Assembly (NCBI GenBank): GCA_916610825.1
Contig: OU744451.1
Span: forward strand, 20,423,482 to 20,487,481
Direction: 5' to 3'
Origin: Haliclystus octoradiatus
Taxonomy: Eukaryota > Cnidaria > Staurozoa > Stauromedusae > Haliclystidae
Length of the DNA stretch: 64,000 bases
Shown: piece by piece, positions 44,329 through 55,183 of the stretch
How the letters are laid out: each line of letters begins with the position of its first letter
How positions within the stretch are numbered: position 1 is the stretch's first letter
Translations under genes and position numbers: made by a program
The notes under the pieces: model-generated
The model's database searches: none
What the model was told of the DNA's origin: nothing
Seen by the model: the letters and a program-made list of their open reading frames with translations, nothing else

Positions 44329-44368
44329 CTGTCTGATGATCGCACATTGCGTGAAACTATAGTAACAG
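44329..44368 (+). ncRNA. Hammerhead ribozyme motif, unit 1
   Basis: Stem I is CTGT (44329-44332) with ACAG (44365-44368). The core is CTGATGA (44333-44339). Stem II is CGCA-CAT-TGCG, flanked by a U-U mismatch. GAAA is at 44353-44356, stem III is ACT-AT-AGT, and the predicted cleavage follows A44364 in GTA. All conserved core bases are present. Stem III is very short and self-complementary, as described for hammerheads in Penelope-like elements. Confidence 0.75.
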
Positions 44369-44707
44369 AAATTAAGAATGTGTATTCTTTGACTCAGTCA
44401 CCATCCTTATGTATTACAGCTCTGCCAATGTTTAATCGGTATTGAGCACTATCACATCTGACGATAGATAAATCTATCTTTATTATTATATTACTGCTCC
44501 TATTTACTTAGTAGAGCACTATCATCTTATCGCGGAAAATATGGAGAAAACTACATTTAGTTATTCAATGAAGAATATACCGGTACCTCCTAAGAAAACT
44601 TACATAATGCAGCTAATCGACAAAATTGTATTAAAACAATAACGCGCTGCGGCACTTATGATAGCATGTAATAGGAGTCACCATGTATATTTTTCATTGA
44701 GTATCAA

Positions 44708-44747
44708 CTGTCTGATGATCGCACATTGCGTGAAAATATAGTAACAG
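44708..44747 (+). ncRNA. Hammerhead ribozyme motif, unit 2 (stem III variant)
   Basis: Same as unit 1, except GAAAC is GAAAA, which breaks the second pair of the three-pair stem III (A facing G). Probably weaker or inactive. Confidence 0.65.
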
Positions 44748-45086
44748 AAATTAAGAATGTGTATTCTTTGACTCAGTCACCATCCTTATGTATTACAGCT
44801 CTGCCAATGTTTAATCGGTATTGAGCACTATCACATCTGACGATAGATAAATCTTTTTTTATTATTATATTACTGCTCCTATTTACTTAGTAGAGCACTA
44901 TCATCTTATCGCGGAAAATATGGAGAAAACTACATTTAGTTATTCAATGAAGAATATACCGGTACCTCCTAGGAAAACTTACATAATGCAGCTAATCGAC
45001 AAAATTGTATTAAAACAATAACGCGCTGCGGCACTTATGATAGCATGTAATAGGAGTCACCATGTATATTTTTCATTGAGTATCAA

Positions 45087-45126
45087 CTGTCTGATGATCG
45101 CACATTGCGTGAAACTATAGTAACAG
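45087..45126 (+). ncRNA. Hammerhead ribozyme motif, unit 3
   Basis: Identical in core and stems to the motif at 44329-44368, exactly 758 bp downstream of it. Confidence 0.75.
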
Positions 45127-45465
45127 AAATTAAGAATGTGTATTCTTTGACTCAGTCACCATCCTTATGTATTACAGCTCTGCCAATGTTTAATCGGTAT
45201 TGAGCACTATCACATCTGACGATAGATAAATCTATCTTTATTATTATATTACTGCTCCTATTTACTTAGTAGAGCACTATCATCTTATCGCGGAAAATAT
45301 GGAGAAAACTACATTTAGTTATTCAATGAAGAATATACAAGTACCTCCTAGGAAAACTTACATAATGCAGCTAATCGACAAAATTGTATTAAAACAATAA
45401 CGCGCTGCGGCACTTATGATAGCATGTAATAGGAGTCACCATGTATATTTTTCATTGAGTATCAA

Positions 45466-45505
45466 CTGTCTGATGATCGCACATTGCGTGAAACTATAGT
45501 AACAG
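45466..45505 (+). ncRNA. Hammerhead ribozyme motif, 5' repeat of intact PLE
   Basis: Same core (CTGATGA, GAAA, GTA) and stems as unit 1. It lies about 173 nt upstream of the ORF start; self-cleavage here would define the 5' end of a unit-length RNA. Confidence 0.75.
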
Positions 45506-45677
45506 AAATTAAGAATGTGTATTCTTTGACTCAGTCACCATCCTTATGTATTACAGCTCTGCCAATGTTTAATCGGTATTGAGCACTATCACATCTGACG
45601 ATAGATAAATCTATCTTTATTATTATATTACTGCTCCTATTTACTTAGTAGAGCACTATCATCTTATCGCGGAAAAT

Positions 45678-47813
45678 ATGGAGAAAACTACATTTAGTTA
45701 TTCAATGAAGAATATACCGGTACCTCCTAGGAAAACTTACATAATGCAGCTAATCGACAAAATTGAAAGTGTTATTAAGAGAATGCGTTGGAAAGGATTT
45801 TTCTTCTCTCAAGAGAACGACACAATCGATCCCAATCATCAAATCGACGAAAAATTTGGCTTTAAAACAAGAAATTGCCCATCACAAATCCGCGAATTGG
45901 AAAATTTCGAAGCAGACCTAATGAAACTAACAAAAAACATACAATTTAGACAAGTGAATGATAAGTTTCAACGACAACTTAAACAAGACATTAAGAAAAT
46001 AAAAGCATCATCAAAGGCCTTCGTTCCCGCTGACAAAACAAGGAACTTCTACGAATTAGATAAACACCAACACCAAAAACTATTGCATAATAATATTACA
46101 TCCACTTATAAAAAAGCCAACAACGGAACAGTAAGTATGATCAATAAAGAGGCCAAAGAAATCACTAAAGAATTAAAACTGGACAACCGAACGGAGACAA
46201 TAGCTCAACAACAGGCGTTTATCACAATTAAAGACCACAAGGAAAACTTTCAGCAAAACCCTACCTGCAGGCTAATCAATCCTGCAAAAAGTGAGGTAGG
46301 AATTATCAGCAAGAAGATACTAGAAAAGATTATAACTGAAGTGAAAAAACAGTCAAACGCCAACCAATGGAAAAATTCATTCTCGGTGATTAAATGGTTC
46401 AAAGCCCTTAAAGAAAAACATAAATTATCATTCTTGATCTTTGATATAGAAAACTTTTACCCTTCAATCTCAGAAAAAATCCTCGAAGACGCAATCAATT
46501 TCGCTAAACAGTTTATACACATCTCTGAAAACGACGTCAAAGTTATTATGCACTCCAGGAAATCCGTACTATTCAATAGCGGAACGGCATGGATGAAAAA
46601 GAATACCGACAATTTATTTGATGTAACAATGGGTAGTTATGATGGAGCCGAAGTATGTGAATTGGTTGGTTTATTTATTATTAACAAACTAAGTAAAATT
46701 TTTGGAAACGAAAGCATCGGACTATACAGAGATGATGGAATTGCTGTCCTAAAAAATAAATCAGGCCCCCAGGCAGAACGATTAAGAAAGAAATTAACAA
46801 AAACATTTAAAGATATTGGCCTCAACATCACGACAAAAAATAACTTAAAGGTAATAGATTTCTTAGATATAACATTCAACTTGACTACTAATACGTTTCA
46901 ACCATATAGAAAACCCAACGACACACCATTATACATTAACACACAGTCTAACCATCCACCAACTATACTAAAACAAGTTCCAACTTCAATAAACCAAAGA
47001 ATTTCAGATTTATCTTCTAACAACACAATGTTTTTGAAAAGCAAACAAACATACGCTGATGCATTAAGAGCAAGCGGCCATGAAGCAAATCTTTCTTACC
47101 AACCACGCACTACAACATCAAATAGTAACAGAAGAAAAAGAACCAGAAAAATCATATGGTTCAATCCGCCTTACAATAAGAGCGCTAAAATAAACATTGG
47201 CCGATCATTTTTAAATTTAGTCAAAAAACATTTTCCTAAATCAAATAAACTGAGCAAGATATTTAACCATAACACAATTAAAGTGAGTTATAGCTGTACT
47301 AACAACATGGACAAGATTCTCAAAAGTCATAACAACAAAATAACCAATGATGAAAATAACGCCACAGCCACACCTTGCAATTGCAGGGACAGAGATACTT
47401 GCCCACTCGAAAATAGGTGCCAATTAAAAGGTATCATCTACAAGGCTACAGTGACAACACCAGCCGACGAAGAGGGAAAGAGCTATATTGGTTTGACAGA
47501 AGACACATTCAAAGCACGTTACACACAACACAAATCCACATTTAAACATAGAAAATACAGCAGCAGCACGCAATTGTCAAAGCATATTTGGGACTTAAAA
47601 GACAGCAACAGCCAGTACAAAATCAAATGGTCAACTATTGCAAATGCAAAGCCATACAATAATATATCTAAAAAATGTCATCTATGTTTATTGGAAAAAT
47701 ATTATATTATATGCTCAAAAGAGCCATTACTTAATAAAAAATCTGAACTAATCTCAAAATGCCGTCACGAGAATAAATTTTATTTATCTAATTTTAAAGA
47801 AACTAAAACATAA
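45678..47813 (+). CDS. Penelope-like reverse transcriptase / GIY-YIG endonuclease, 711 aa
   Basis: This intact single-exon ORF starts at ATG 45678, which also opens the stub frame in each short unit. The N-terminal ~150 residues are basic (includes FVPADKTRNFYEL). RT motifs are TIKDHKENFQQNPTCRLINP, motif A FDIENFYPSIS (D256) and motif C LYRDDG (Y350-R-D352-D353), which is the YRDD form common in PLEs. The linker CNCRDRDTCPLENRC has paired Cys. The GIY-YIG domain starts near IIYKATV with SYIGLTEDTFKARYTQHK (Y603-I-G605), followed by SKHIWDLK. The length is usual for a full PLE protein. It would copy element RNA primed from an endonuclease nick. Translation could use RNA processed by the hammerheads in the flanking repeats. 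No stops or frameshifts. Confidence 0.95.
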   Translation: MEKTTFSYSMKNIPVPPRKTYIMQLIDKIESVIKRMRWKGFFFSQENDTIDPNHQIDEKFGFKTRNCPSQIRELENFEADLMKLTKNIQFRQVNDKFQRQLKQDIKKIKASSKAFVPADKTRNFYELDKHQHQKLLHNNITSTYKKANNGTVSMINKEAKEITKELKLDNRTETIAQQQAFITIKDHKENFQQNPTCRLINPAKSEVGIISKKILEKIITEVKKQSNANQWKNSFSVIKWFKALKEKHKLSFLIFDIENFYPSISEKILEDAINFAKQFIHISENDVKVIMHSRKSVLFNSGTAWMKKNTDNLFDVTMGSYDGAEVCELVGLFIINKLSKIFGNESIGLYRDDGIAVLKNKSGPQAERLRKKLTKTFKDIGLNITTKNNLKVIDFLDITFNLTTNTFQPYRKPNDTPLYINTQSNHPPTILKQVPTSINQRISDLSSNNTMFLKSKQTYADALRASGHEANLSYQPRTTTSNSNRRKRTRKIIWFNPPYNKSAKINIGRSFLNLVKKHFPKSNKLSKIFNHNTIKVSYSCTNNMDKILKSHNNKITNDENNATATPCNCRDRDTCPLENRCQLKGIIYKATVTTPADEEGKSYIGLTEDTFKARYTQHKSTFKHRKYSSSTQLSKHIWDLKDSNSQYKIKWSTIANAKPYNNISKKCHLCLLEKYYIICSKEPLLNKKSELISKCRHENKFYLSNFKETKT

Positions 47814-47990
47814 TTTAACTTAACTGCTGCAATAGGAAACAATTTCATTTATCTAACGCCTTAATTACCAAAACGGAACAATAGAACCATTGTATGTTAA
47901 GACAACTATTGTATTAAAACAATAACGCGCTGCGGCACTTATGATAGCATGTAATAGGAGTCACCATGTATATTTTTCATTGAGTATCAA

Positions 47991-48030
47991 CTGTCTGATG
48001 ATCGCACATTGCGTGAAACTATAGTAACAG
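47991..48030 (+). ncRNA. Hammerhead ribozyme motif, 3' repeat of intact PLE
   Basis: Same sequence as unit 1, 2525 bp after the 5' copy. Cleavage at both copies would release a unit-length 2525-nt RNA. Confidence 0.75.
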
Positions 48031-48165
48031 AAATTAAGAATGTGTATTCTTTGACTCAGTCACCATCCTTATGTATTACAGCTCTGCCAATGTTTAATCG
48101 GTATTGAGCACTATCACATCTGACGATAGATAAATCTATCTTTATTATTATATATATATATATAT

Positions 48166-49235
48166 ATACATAAATATACTTTTTTTGTTTTAATTGTGAT
48201 TGGACGGTATTCTATTTATGGTTATCAACGTACTGCATGTGTAGTGGATTAATAATTGTCTCTTGCTGTATAACAAGGGCAATTAATATAAAAAGCCATC
48301 TCAGTTTATTACTTCAATATTTGATAAATCATTTGTTATAAAACTACAGAATACTACATGTACTATATATTCCGCCATATGACAATGACAAAATCTATTA
48401 TAACGATATATATATTCTTGAAGATTCACAAAGAGGACTTATATAACTCAACTGAATATGTCGATGTTAAATAATTATTATTCAAGTTATGTCGTGTGAC
48501 AGAAGTTTAATGAATTAAGGACTGCAAATGCATATTAGGACAACTTCGTGAAGCCTTATAACCTGGGGAAAAAATGTTCATACACGTAGTCGGTAGGCTT
48601 ATCCTTCTGATTTCAATGCTAATACATATCGCTCTCCTTTATTAAACTATGTATGTATACGTTCCTTGTGTGCACCTGCATGTTTTGTATGCATTGTACT
48701 GTACTTGAGCCAAAAAAGTTGTTCACTGTTATCATTTCAATAATATCTATTGAATTTACTGTCTCCAATAATTATACTTCATTATACTGAGTAGAGACAA
48801 ATAAAACACACGATAATCTGCAACGGTTTCAGTTCTTTCCAAAAACAGGGAAGTGGAATAGAGAGAGAGAACATGTTTACCTCGTATTTATAGTTAAATG
48901 TTAATTTACATAATTTATTGAAATTTGGGGGCTCTGTACGAATATAACACACTGAACAATCCATGATGTATGATGATTAAAGAAATTGTCTAGAGGTCGT
49001 TATTATGGGTACGGCAATACAAAGTTAATATGAAATGATAATTACTTTCATACAAGGAAAATAATGAAACAAAACATAGAATGTAAAATGTTCTATCGGA
49101 ATGGTCACATATATTTTAATCTTCATTGTCCAGCAGGTGGTGATTCAGGGGCGGATATAGACTGTCGCAACTGTCACGCAAGCGACAGTCAGCATTTGAA
49201 AGAAAATTTGAAAATTGTTTTGTATATATATTGTA
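48166..49235. other. AT-rich DNA right of the PLE array
   Basis: No gene was seen. 48650-48785 is a diverged direct copy of 40470-40595. Near 49140-49200 there is a small inverted word pair (GACTGTCGC...GCGACAGTC). Confidence 0.5.
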
Positions 49236-49885
49236 ACAACCGCTAAGACGGGCGACCATATTGATATGGGGACCGATTGTATACTTGATCCTGCAATCCC
49301 GAATAGCAAGTTGTTGAGATTTAGGTATAGGATGAGCCGCTAAACTTCACGGTACATAAATCGGAACGAACTCAACAATAGCTAACGAAGTATTGAACTC
49401 CGTAATTGTTGCGCAAATGTCACGTTATACCAATGAAATAGACATATATCAATTCAGATAATAACACGTCTTTTTATGTTCTCCGATATATTCGATAAAT
49501 GCTGAGTACACCAATATAAAATAATAATAGTACAGCAATTAACAACTTAAACAACAACTTGAACAGAACTGATTCAACAACTGATAAATATTACATCAGC
49601 ATGGGTTTTTATACTACTTATAGGTTACGTTGCACATGCTGATGCAATGCTATTTTTGCTTACCACATTTATAATATTTGCTGAAACTAGGCTAATTTTG
49701 CATACAAGATAATAATATTTGCTGAAACATACAGTAATTTTGCATTTCTATTCTATTTCACTATTTAATTACTAATGATTAAATTCTAGGTCATTACGTG
49801 AAATGCTTATTATTCTGTAATGACGTCATCCTGAAAATGAGGCCGTTCTGAAAATGTTCTTGTTATGTTGCCAACAACACATATG
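49236..49885 (-). repeat. LTR-like dispersed repeat, copy 2 (inverted)
   Basis: Reverse complement of the repeat at 21832-22470. On the minus strand it starts TGTTGTTGGCAACATAAC and ends GCGGTTGTTACA, a TG...CA arrangement that fits an LTR. No internal retrotransposon coding region is attached on either side, so a solo LTR is likely. Confidence 0.55.
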
Positions 49886-52800
49886 ATTGACCTTCTAATT
49901 TAGGTTCTATGATTTTTTTATTTTATTCCTTCCATTGTCTATATCGTATTCACCATTTCCCCGTCTGTCCCAGGAGCTCGCATCATGGCTGGCTGGCCCC
50001 ATTTTGTCACTCCATTTCATAATCATAATATTTTCCGATGGAATGTTGACACCATTCGTAATAAAAAATCTAGAGACGCCAAAGACTTGTTTTTACCTTT
50101 AACGCGACTTCACCCACTTCCCCTGTGAAAATGTGTTGGCAGTGTCCACAGGGCAGCCAGACCAGTTTCTAATGATAATTTTTGAGCGACATTGCCTACG
50201 TCCTTTTTCAAGCAGCAGAATTTAAGCGGAACAGTTTAAGCCAATGATATCACCAGATAAAGGATAGGAAGTTGGAATATGCTGCATGAGATCACCGTTG
50301 CTTAGCCCCATGCCGCTGCAGTGTAGTATTAAAAACTATTACGATAGACATAAAAATGACAACGTGATTTACGCAGTTTGAACAATAACTGTTTCATCAT
50401 CAAACAAGATGGCGCTTTTGATAATATACTTTTGAATAAACTGGCGTGCTGCTGGATGAATAGTGAACTCTCTTTTGAAGAGAAAATATAATAAGGCTTG
50501 AAAATAGCAAAGCAAGATGCTAGAAAATGTTGGTTATTAGCAGGTGACCGTCAAATTGTAGCAGAGAACAAACTGTACAGGCTGTCGCTGAGCTGCACAA
50601 TTTATCAATTTTACAGCGTATATCATATAACATAATGTCAAGAACAAGACTAGCGACTATATCTGCCACTGAAAAACTCATAAGATTAGTAGGCTAATTT
50701 TTTGCTGTGATTTATAATTTATGATCTTGTTTTAATTTAATTTAAAAAAATCGACGTAAATGAATATTCTTTTTTAGACAATCACAATCGATAAAGCAAA
50801 CAAACAATGTACAGAGATTGGCAATAATAATGTTGAAAGATGTTTCATGTTAACATATTTTATTAAATTATACAATAGAATCTTCACGTCGAGTCTTTTT
50901 TCACTGCGTTCAGTAGGCACAGCTAATCTTGGAAAATAATAGCCGTTATGAATGTACGTTCTACAACATGTATCAAAAATTCATAAATTATATAAGACGG
51001 TTTATTGTGTTTTATTATTGGTGTTTCTCTCAGTTATGGATAATTCCAGGATGAACAAGGGTCACGTTCGGGTAAGCAGTGGCATAGATGATCACAAAAC
51101 GACTTTTCCAATTTTTAAATTTCTAAAAGTACTTGAACGGGTGAAAACATTTGTCAAGAGACATGAGTTCCTAATAGGTGCCTCTTCTTGAAGAAAATAG
51201 AAATTGAAGAAATTACCGATAATCATTGATGCAGAACTTGTTTCTCATGAGTTATTTTTCAATATATATGGAGGTAGGACAGCAGTTAAGCGGGAGTTGA
51301 GCGTGGTTTTCATTTACCGAAAAATTCGCTGCAGCGAAAATTCCGTGGCTAAAATGCCGAGTACGCATGCGTGGTGTGATGTTTCACACGAGTTTGGACC
51401 ACGCATTTGAGAATGAAAATTCAAATTGAAATGTTACTTAGCAGCCCATCGTTCTAATAGCTCGCGGTACGTTTGGTCAGCGCAACTAAATGCTCACGGT
51501 ACATTTGCTCACGGTTTCATAGTGGTCTTTGCAGATGTTCCAAAACCAAAATAGTCAAATGACAACTGTTTTATATTTTCATTAGTTTCCTTTTGACGTG
51601 TGCTTCACGTGGTGGGACTGATATCATCGGGAAAATAGCTACTCTAGTTCACAGTAAATAATTCAGTAAAATATAAATAAAATATAAACACCTGGCTAAC
51701 GGCTATATAGGACTTAATACATTAGTCCCAATAATATTTATTGTGTTTGAGCAGCGGTGGCAGGGGGCTATATAACCCACAATCGGAGATACTCAGCAAA
51801 CGTGTAGGTAGTATAGGTAGTCAGAATTTTCAGACTCAGAACCCGACAATTCTCAATGGAAGCAAATAAGATTCCGTGACATGGGTAATTTGCCCTGAAT
51901 AATGCGTGGTATTTGCATTTTGACAGATTTGTCTCAAAATTGCCCGAGCTATAAGTTGAAAGTTTACTTGCCTAAATGGAAATGTTGAGGTTATCGTCCG
52001 CTAGTTGAATGTGTGATTGGTCATTGGACACGCCTATAAAAAATATTTTTAGCTGTAATGCCTGATTCGTTTATACTATTCTATTCAAGAGAGTGTAATT
52101 TGCAAAATGGATGGCCGTCTCCTTCCCAGTCATCATAGTTTGATCGTGTAATTGGATGTGTAATCAATAGGTTTTTTGAAACTATGCTACATTGAAAAAC
52201 TCTGAGTAGTAACGGTCTACTATACATGAGTCTTAGTCTTAGTCTTATTTTATTTGATTTGATTTTTAATTATTTTATTTCATTTTATTTCTAATCATTT
52301 TATTATTTATTTATTTTTGTATTTTTTTTTGTATTGTTTTATTTTTATTCCACAACTATTTTGGTATTTTATTGCTACCGTTTTTGTTGAAATATACTAT
52401 AAGAACAATGGGCCACCATAGGAGTCCTTTATCATGTTAAGTGTAAGTAATGTCTGCTGACGAATGCTATGCAACAAAGCCTTGACCGAGAAAGTTTATG
52501 GATGCTTGTATCGGCAGCAGAAAATACATGTTAAAAATGTTTAGCCTAGAACCATGCACAGATTCTGGCCTTTCTAGTGATATATAAGGCATCACCTTCT
52601 GTGCAGTTGCAATTGCGTGATGATGCATCATTGAACACACAAACAGATTAAAGCAAAATTTAAAGAAGATTGAAAAAGTGTTTTTCGTTGTGGAATGCGT
52701 ACCGTTTACAAGCTGTTACATGGCTAAACAATACGATACGTTTGAACTACACGGAAGGTGGAATATGCGATCATATGCGTTTAATTGTGACGTGTTTTTC

Positions 52801-53185
52801 AGCATAATAGTGAACATCAAAGTAATCAGCAAACATCTTCATCAGCATGACCTATAAAAAATACCACGTATTTGATAATCAATCGAACTTAAAACTACTT
52901 AGAACATTGTCCTCATTTTGCATCAATATAACTTTCAAATTCAGATCACCATGCCATGAAAAGGCTTATACTATAATCACTATACGGAAATGCATAACCA
53001 TGTAAACAACCTGTTCTATATTAAGTCCGTTCCTTCTTTATGTATCTACAAAGGCTAATATAACTGGATAAATGATTTTGCTTATTTCTGCATAACAGCA
53101 TATAGATGTGAATAACATACACAATAACTTAACATAAATTAACAAGTAATTATTTTTCTTTACATAATTAAGAATTTGGATAGAT
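49886..53185. other. 3.3 kb without a recognised gene
   Basis: I find no domain-bearing frame. At 51036-51073 a short frame (MDNSRMNKGHVR) is followed by GTAAGC and might be a first exon, but nothing downstream in the window confirms it. 52230-52380 is a T-rich low-complexity tract. Confidence 0.45.
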
Positions 53186-53189
53186 TTTC

Positions 53190-53890
53190 ATTAGAGAGGT
53201 ATATTATAAATTTATAAACATTGGGTGCCTGACGTGTTTCCAGGCTTAACGAGTTATATACATTTATAAATCTTAAAAAAAGGTTTGACGATGGGGATTT
53301 GAATGCGCCATTGGTACAACAAGTCAACCTTGTAGAGTGACAGTAATAAGGCTACTGGAGTCAATATTCACAAAACTTTAAATAGCCTTATAACAAAATA
53401 ATAGGTCAGCAATCAATCTTCTACTTTCAAGTGTTTCGATATTCAAACTGCGATGCGTTCCTTATAAACTAATGTATTGGTACAGCAATGTTTTAGAGGA
53501 TGGTCGTTGCACAGATTCCAACAATTTGATATCTTTTATCAAAATTGGTGACCAAGCCTCACTGGCATACTCAAGGATGGATGCACATACGTCATAAATA
53601 GTTTGATTTTAAATGAACATTTTCTGCTATAAAATACACGATTAATAGCTGCTTTTTTACAATTGTTGTTATATGTGTAGAAAAATTTAACGTTGATGTC
53701 AATAAAAGACCTAGATCTCTGAAATTATCGACAGATTCTAAATCTACTTCTCCAGGATGATAAATTTGCTTGAGATTATTTTTTCCCAAATGTAATACAG
53801 CGCATTTATGACATGCCATTGTTAGCTTGTTATGAGTGGCCCACTGCATGATGTTGTCTAAATTAGCTTGCAAGGCAATATGATCAGCAT
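53190..53890 (-). pseudogene. LINE relic (RT C-terminal part), with tRNA-like sequence
   Basis: The minus-strand frame 53873-53592 reads LDNIMQWATHNKLTMACHKC, then VLHLGKNN and DLGLLLTSTLNFSTHI. That is the L-x-x-W...N-x-K-C...LG pattern just after the YADD motif of jockey/CR1-type reverse transcriptases. Continuing toward 53400, frames are broken. Between 53279 and 53350 the minus strand also has a B-box-like GCATTCAAATCCCC followed by a T run. The relic is 5'-truncated and dead. Confidence 0.65.
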
Positions 53891-54755
53891 TTTAGTAATA
53901 GTCGTGTATTTTAGTAATGTTTTTTTTTCCTTCGGCACCTTCACTGGTGATGGACGTACATTTGTAGGCGCTCCGTCGTGATTTCAAATATCTATCTTTA
54001 CTGCTATTCAATTGAATTTGAAAATATATTCTTCATCACCTATCGTCTTATCATCTATGATTATTTATTATTTTATTCTGCTTACTTGCCTCCGTGAAGA
54101 TCTTCTTCTTTTTTGTTGCTTTTCTACTTGGCCTATAGTAATTCCGTGTGATACTCTTGATTTTGTAAATGGTTCCACTTGCCAATGGCAAAAAAGAAGA
54201 AAGAGGAGAAGAGCCCGAGGTGATAGAGGTGGAAGGAAAATTACAATAACAAAACTTTTGATTTCAATAAGGGGTAATCAGAGCGATAACTCAGAAGACA
54301 GCAACATAAATCACTAAAGAATTATACCAACTATTGTTTCAGCTAAAATAAATAATCAACCAAGTGGAGCATCAAAACAAAACACTCAACAACAAAAAAA
54401 GGGTATATTAATGCCTGATAATTTGATTGAAATTCCTCGCACACCAATGATTCCTGCAATGGTTCCATCTAAACAACTAAATTTCTGTTTACTGTGCGAT
54501 CTTTAAACAACAAATCTCGTTAAGTCAATCAACATGTCACTGATAAAAATATTGATATTTTGGCACTTACAGAAAGATGGCTCTCATCTGATGATATAAA
54601 TCAGCATGTTATTGCTGAAAGCACCCAACTGGGTTATAGTCTTAAACATGTGTCAAGACTACGTCGAGGTGGTGGAGTAGGGATTATATATAAAAGTACA
54701 TTGAAGATGAAAACTAATAAAACACATCCTTTCAAATCCTTTGAATATTTAGACT

Positions 54756-55131
54756 TGTTACCGAACATGCGTGAACATTTGTTGTAGTTGATTGTTTAAT
54801 ATTTTATTGATGTATTGTCACTATTGTTAAGTGTTGTTAACTATTGTTGCATTAGTTAAGCTTACCGGAACACTTTTACTCAGTCGAGTTGTGGTTTGCT
54901 GTGAGCGCATATCGAAACTGAATTAAATAAAAAGAGTATTAATGGTGAAGCGCAGCACCGAAGGTAATTGTATTTGTATTGTAATTAAGTAATTTGATCA
55001 GCAGGTTGTATTTTATTAATTGTTGTTGTTGATTGTTGTTTAGAAAAACAGTGATATATAGAAAGATTCTCTTGTATTTCTTGGCCATTAAGAACTACTG
55101 CACCACATGTAATCGAATTCTATCGGCTACA
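54756..55131 (+). repeat. BEL 5' LTR, 376 bp
   Basis: It begins TGTTACCGAACATGCG and ends ATCGGCTACA. It is about 54 bp longer than the 3' LTR, mainly through internal stretches after position 54940 (for example TTGTATTTGTATTGTAATTAAG) missing from the 3' copy. It contains AATAAA. Confidence 0.9.
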
Positions 55132-55183
55132 TCAGGTTTTTCTTCGTTGCATTGTCGAAGATTGGAGAATACTTCAAATCAAG

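Larger units (their letters stand above)
44317..45458 (+). repeat. Three tandem 379-bp deleted PLE units
   Basis: The word GTATCAACTGTCTGATGATC recurs at 44322, 44701, 45080 and 45459, exactly 379 bp apart. Each unit holds the terminal repeat, a hammerhead motif and the first codons of the PLE ORF (ATGGAGAAAAC...GACAAAATTG). It then jumps to the element's 3' end (TATTAAAACAATAACGCGC...). The jump corresponds to loss of 2146 bp between ATTG at 45762-45765 and ATTG at 47908-47911. Units differ by a few bases (for example CCTAAGA in unit 1 and GAAAATATAG in unit 2). Each encodes only a 36-codon stub. Confidence 0.95.
45459..48165 (+). mobile_element. Intact Penelope-like element with terminal repeats
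   Basis: The unit begins at 45459 with the same terminal repeat as the three short units. It contains one long ORF (45678-47813) and a 3'UTR, and it is followed at 47982-48148 by another terminal repeat that ends in an AT run. The repeat period across the element, measured between hammerheads, is 2525 bp (45466 to 47991). Near identity to the inverted copy and an undamaged ORF indicate recent activity. Confidence 0.9.

Noticed and set aside
46637-47423. Minus-strand frames inside the PLE ORF (80 and 60 codons)
   Set aside because: Shadows of the plus-strand RT/GIY-YIG coding sequence.
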